A DNA stretch of 5,829 bases, taken from positions 7,884 through 13,712 of the forward strand of contig VBNZ01000068.1 of assembly GCA_005877675.1 (NCBI GenBank), read 5' to 3'. The position numbers were made by a program, and so were the translations under genes. Of this stretch, positions 5,742 to 5,829 are shown in pieces. Position 1 is the first letter of the stretch, and every line of letters starts with the position of its first letter. The notes under the pieces were generated by a model, which was given only the letters and a program-made list of their open reading frames with translations, searched no databases and had not been told where the DNA came from. This DNA is from Gammaproteobacteria bacterium. GTDB taxonomy: Bacteria; Pseudomonadota; Gammaproteobacteria; Xanthomonadales; Rhodanobacteraceae.

Positions 5742-5765
5742 TTGTATCATTATTACAAAATACAA
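5742..5765. repeat. A/T-rich inverted repeat downstream of tatC
   Basis: TTGTAT (5742-5747) and ATACAA (5760-5765) form a 6-bp inverted repeat with a 12-nt centre, and the centre holds another TACAA (5754-5758). A further ATACAA lies in the promoter -10 region at 5804-5809. This could be an operator for the next gene. There is no G/C stem with a T-run, so it does not look like a terminator for tatABC. Confidence 0.3.
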
Positions 5766-5782
5766 AGTGCTGCATTCGCCCG

Positions 5783-5810
5783 TTGCAATTCGAACCTGCG
5801 GGTATACAAT
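5783..5810 (+). promoter_or_regulatory. Sigma70-type promoter for a gene beyond the window
   Basis: TTGCAA (5783-5788), a 16-nt spacer and TACAAT (5805-5810, one mismatch to TATAAT). The -35 box lies in CGCCCGTTGCA (5777-5787), the same 11-bp block found ahead of the repeat-protein gene. GTTGCA (5782-5787) and TGCAAC (5810-5815) also form an inverted repeat around the promoter. Transcription would start near 5817 and run off the right edge. Confidence 0.45.
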
Positions 5811-5829
5811 GCAACCGCTGCCCCCTTGA

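Noticed and set aside
5452..5814. Minus-strand 120-codon frame overlapping the end of tatC and the spacer
   Set aside because: It is mostly antisense to conserved TatC codons, and the part outside tatC lies in the promoter region. No domain or ribosome site was seen.

Overview
The window looks like chromosomal DNA from a GC-rich proteobacterium, most likely a gammaproteobacterium of the Xanthomonadales (Lysobacter/Rhodanobacter/Dokdonella-like). The evidence is the close likeness of HemH and TatC to gammaproteobacterial versions, the tatA-tatB-tatC order, the strong G/C preference at third codon positions, and a surface protein with an IPTLS-CTERM-like tail. The taxonomic call is inference. 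No RNA genes, insertion sequences or CRISPR arrays were seen.

Layout. Positions 1-441 (+) hold the 3' part of a YgjP/DUF45-type metallopeptidase-like gene. It converges, with a 10-bp overlap, on a minus-strand pair: hemH (ferrochelatase, last step of protoheme synthesis) followed by an alpha/beta hydrolase that overlaps hemH by 14 bp. Upstream of hemH, and in the same frame, is a 29-codon small ORF (2383-2472, -) with the codon-position pattern of real coding DNA. It is followed by a TAG stop and a short inverted repeat at the hemH start region.

The intergenic stretch before 2551 is A/T-rich and carries a candidate divergent promoter, with -10 boxes on both strands over the same bases. The plus strand then has a secreted beta-propeller-like repeat protein with a degenerate IPTLS-CTERM tail (2551-3501), a secreted YSC84/SYLF lipid-binding-domain protein starting with TTG (3581-4255), and a complete tatABC operon (4325-5724). 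The last ~100 bases are A/T-rich and hold a promoter for a gene beyond the window; it shares an 11-bp block with the promoter at 2503-2530.

Functionally, tatABC encodes a complete twin-arginine translocase that exports folded, often cofactor-containing proteins. HemH supplies protoheme. The two secreted proteins carry ordinary Sec-type signal peptides without an RR motif, so they are neighbours of the Tat operon rather than evident Tat substrates. Nothing here is a clearly new multi-gene system. The items most worth a second look are the small ORF and leader in front of hemH, the divergent promoter, and the variant C-terminal sorting signal.
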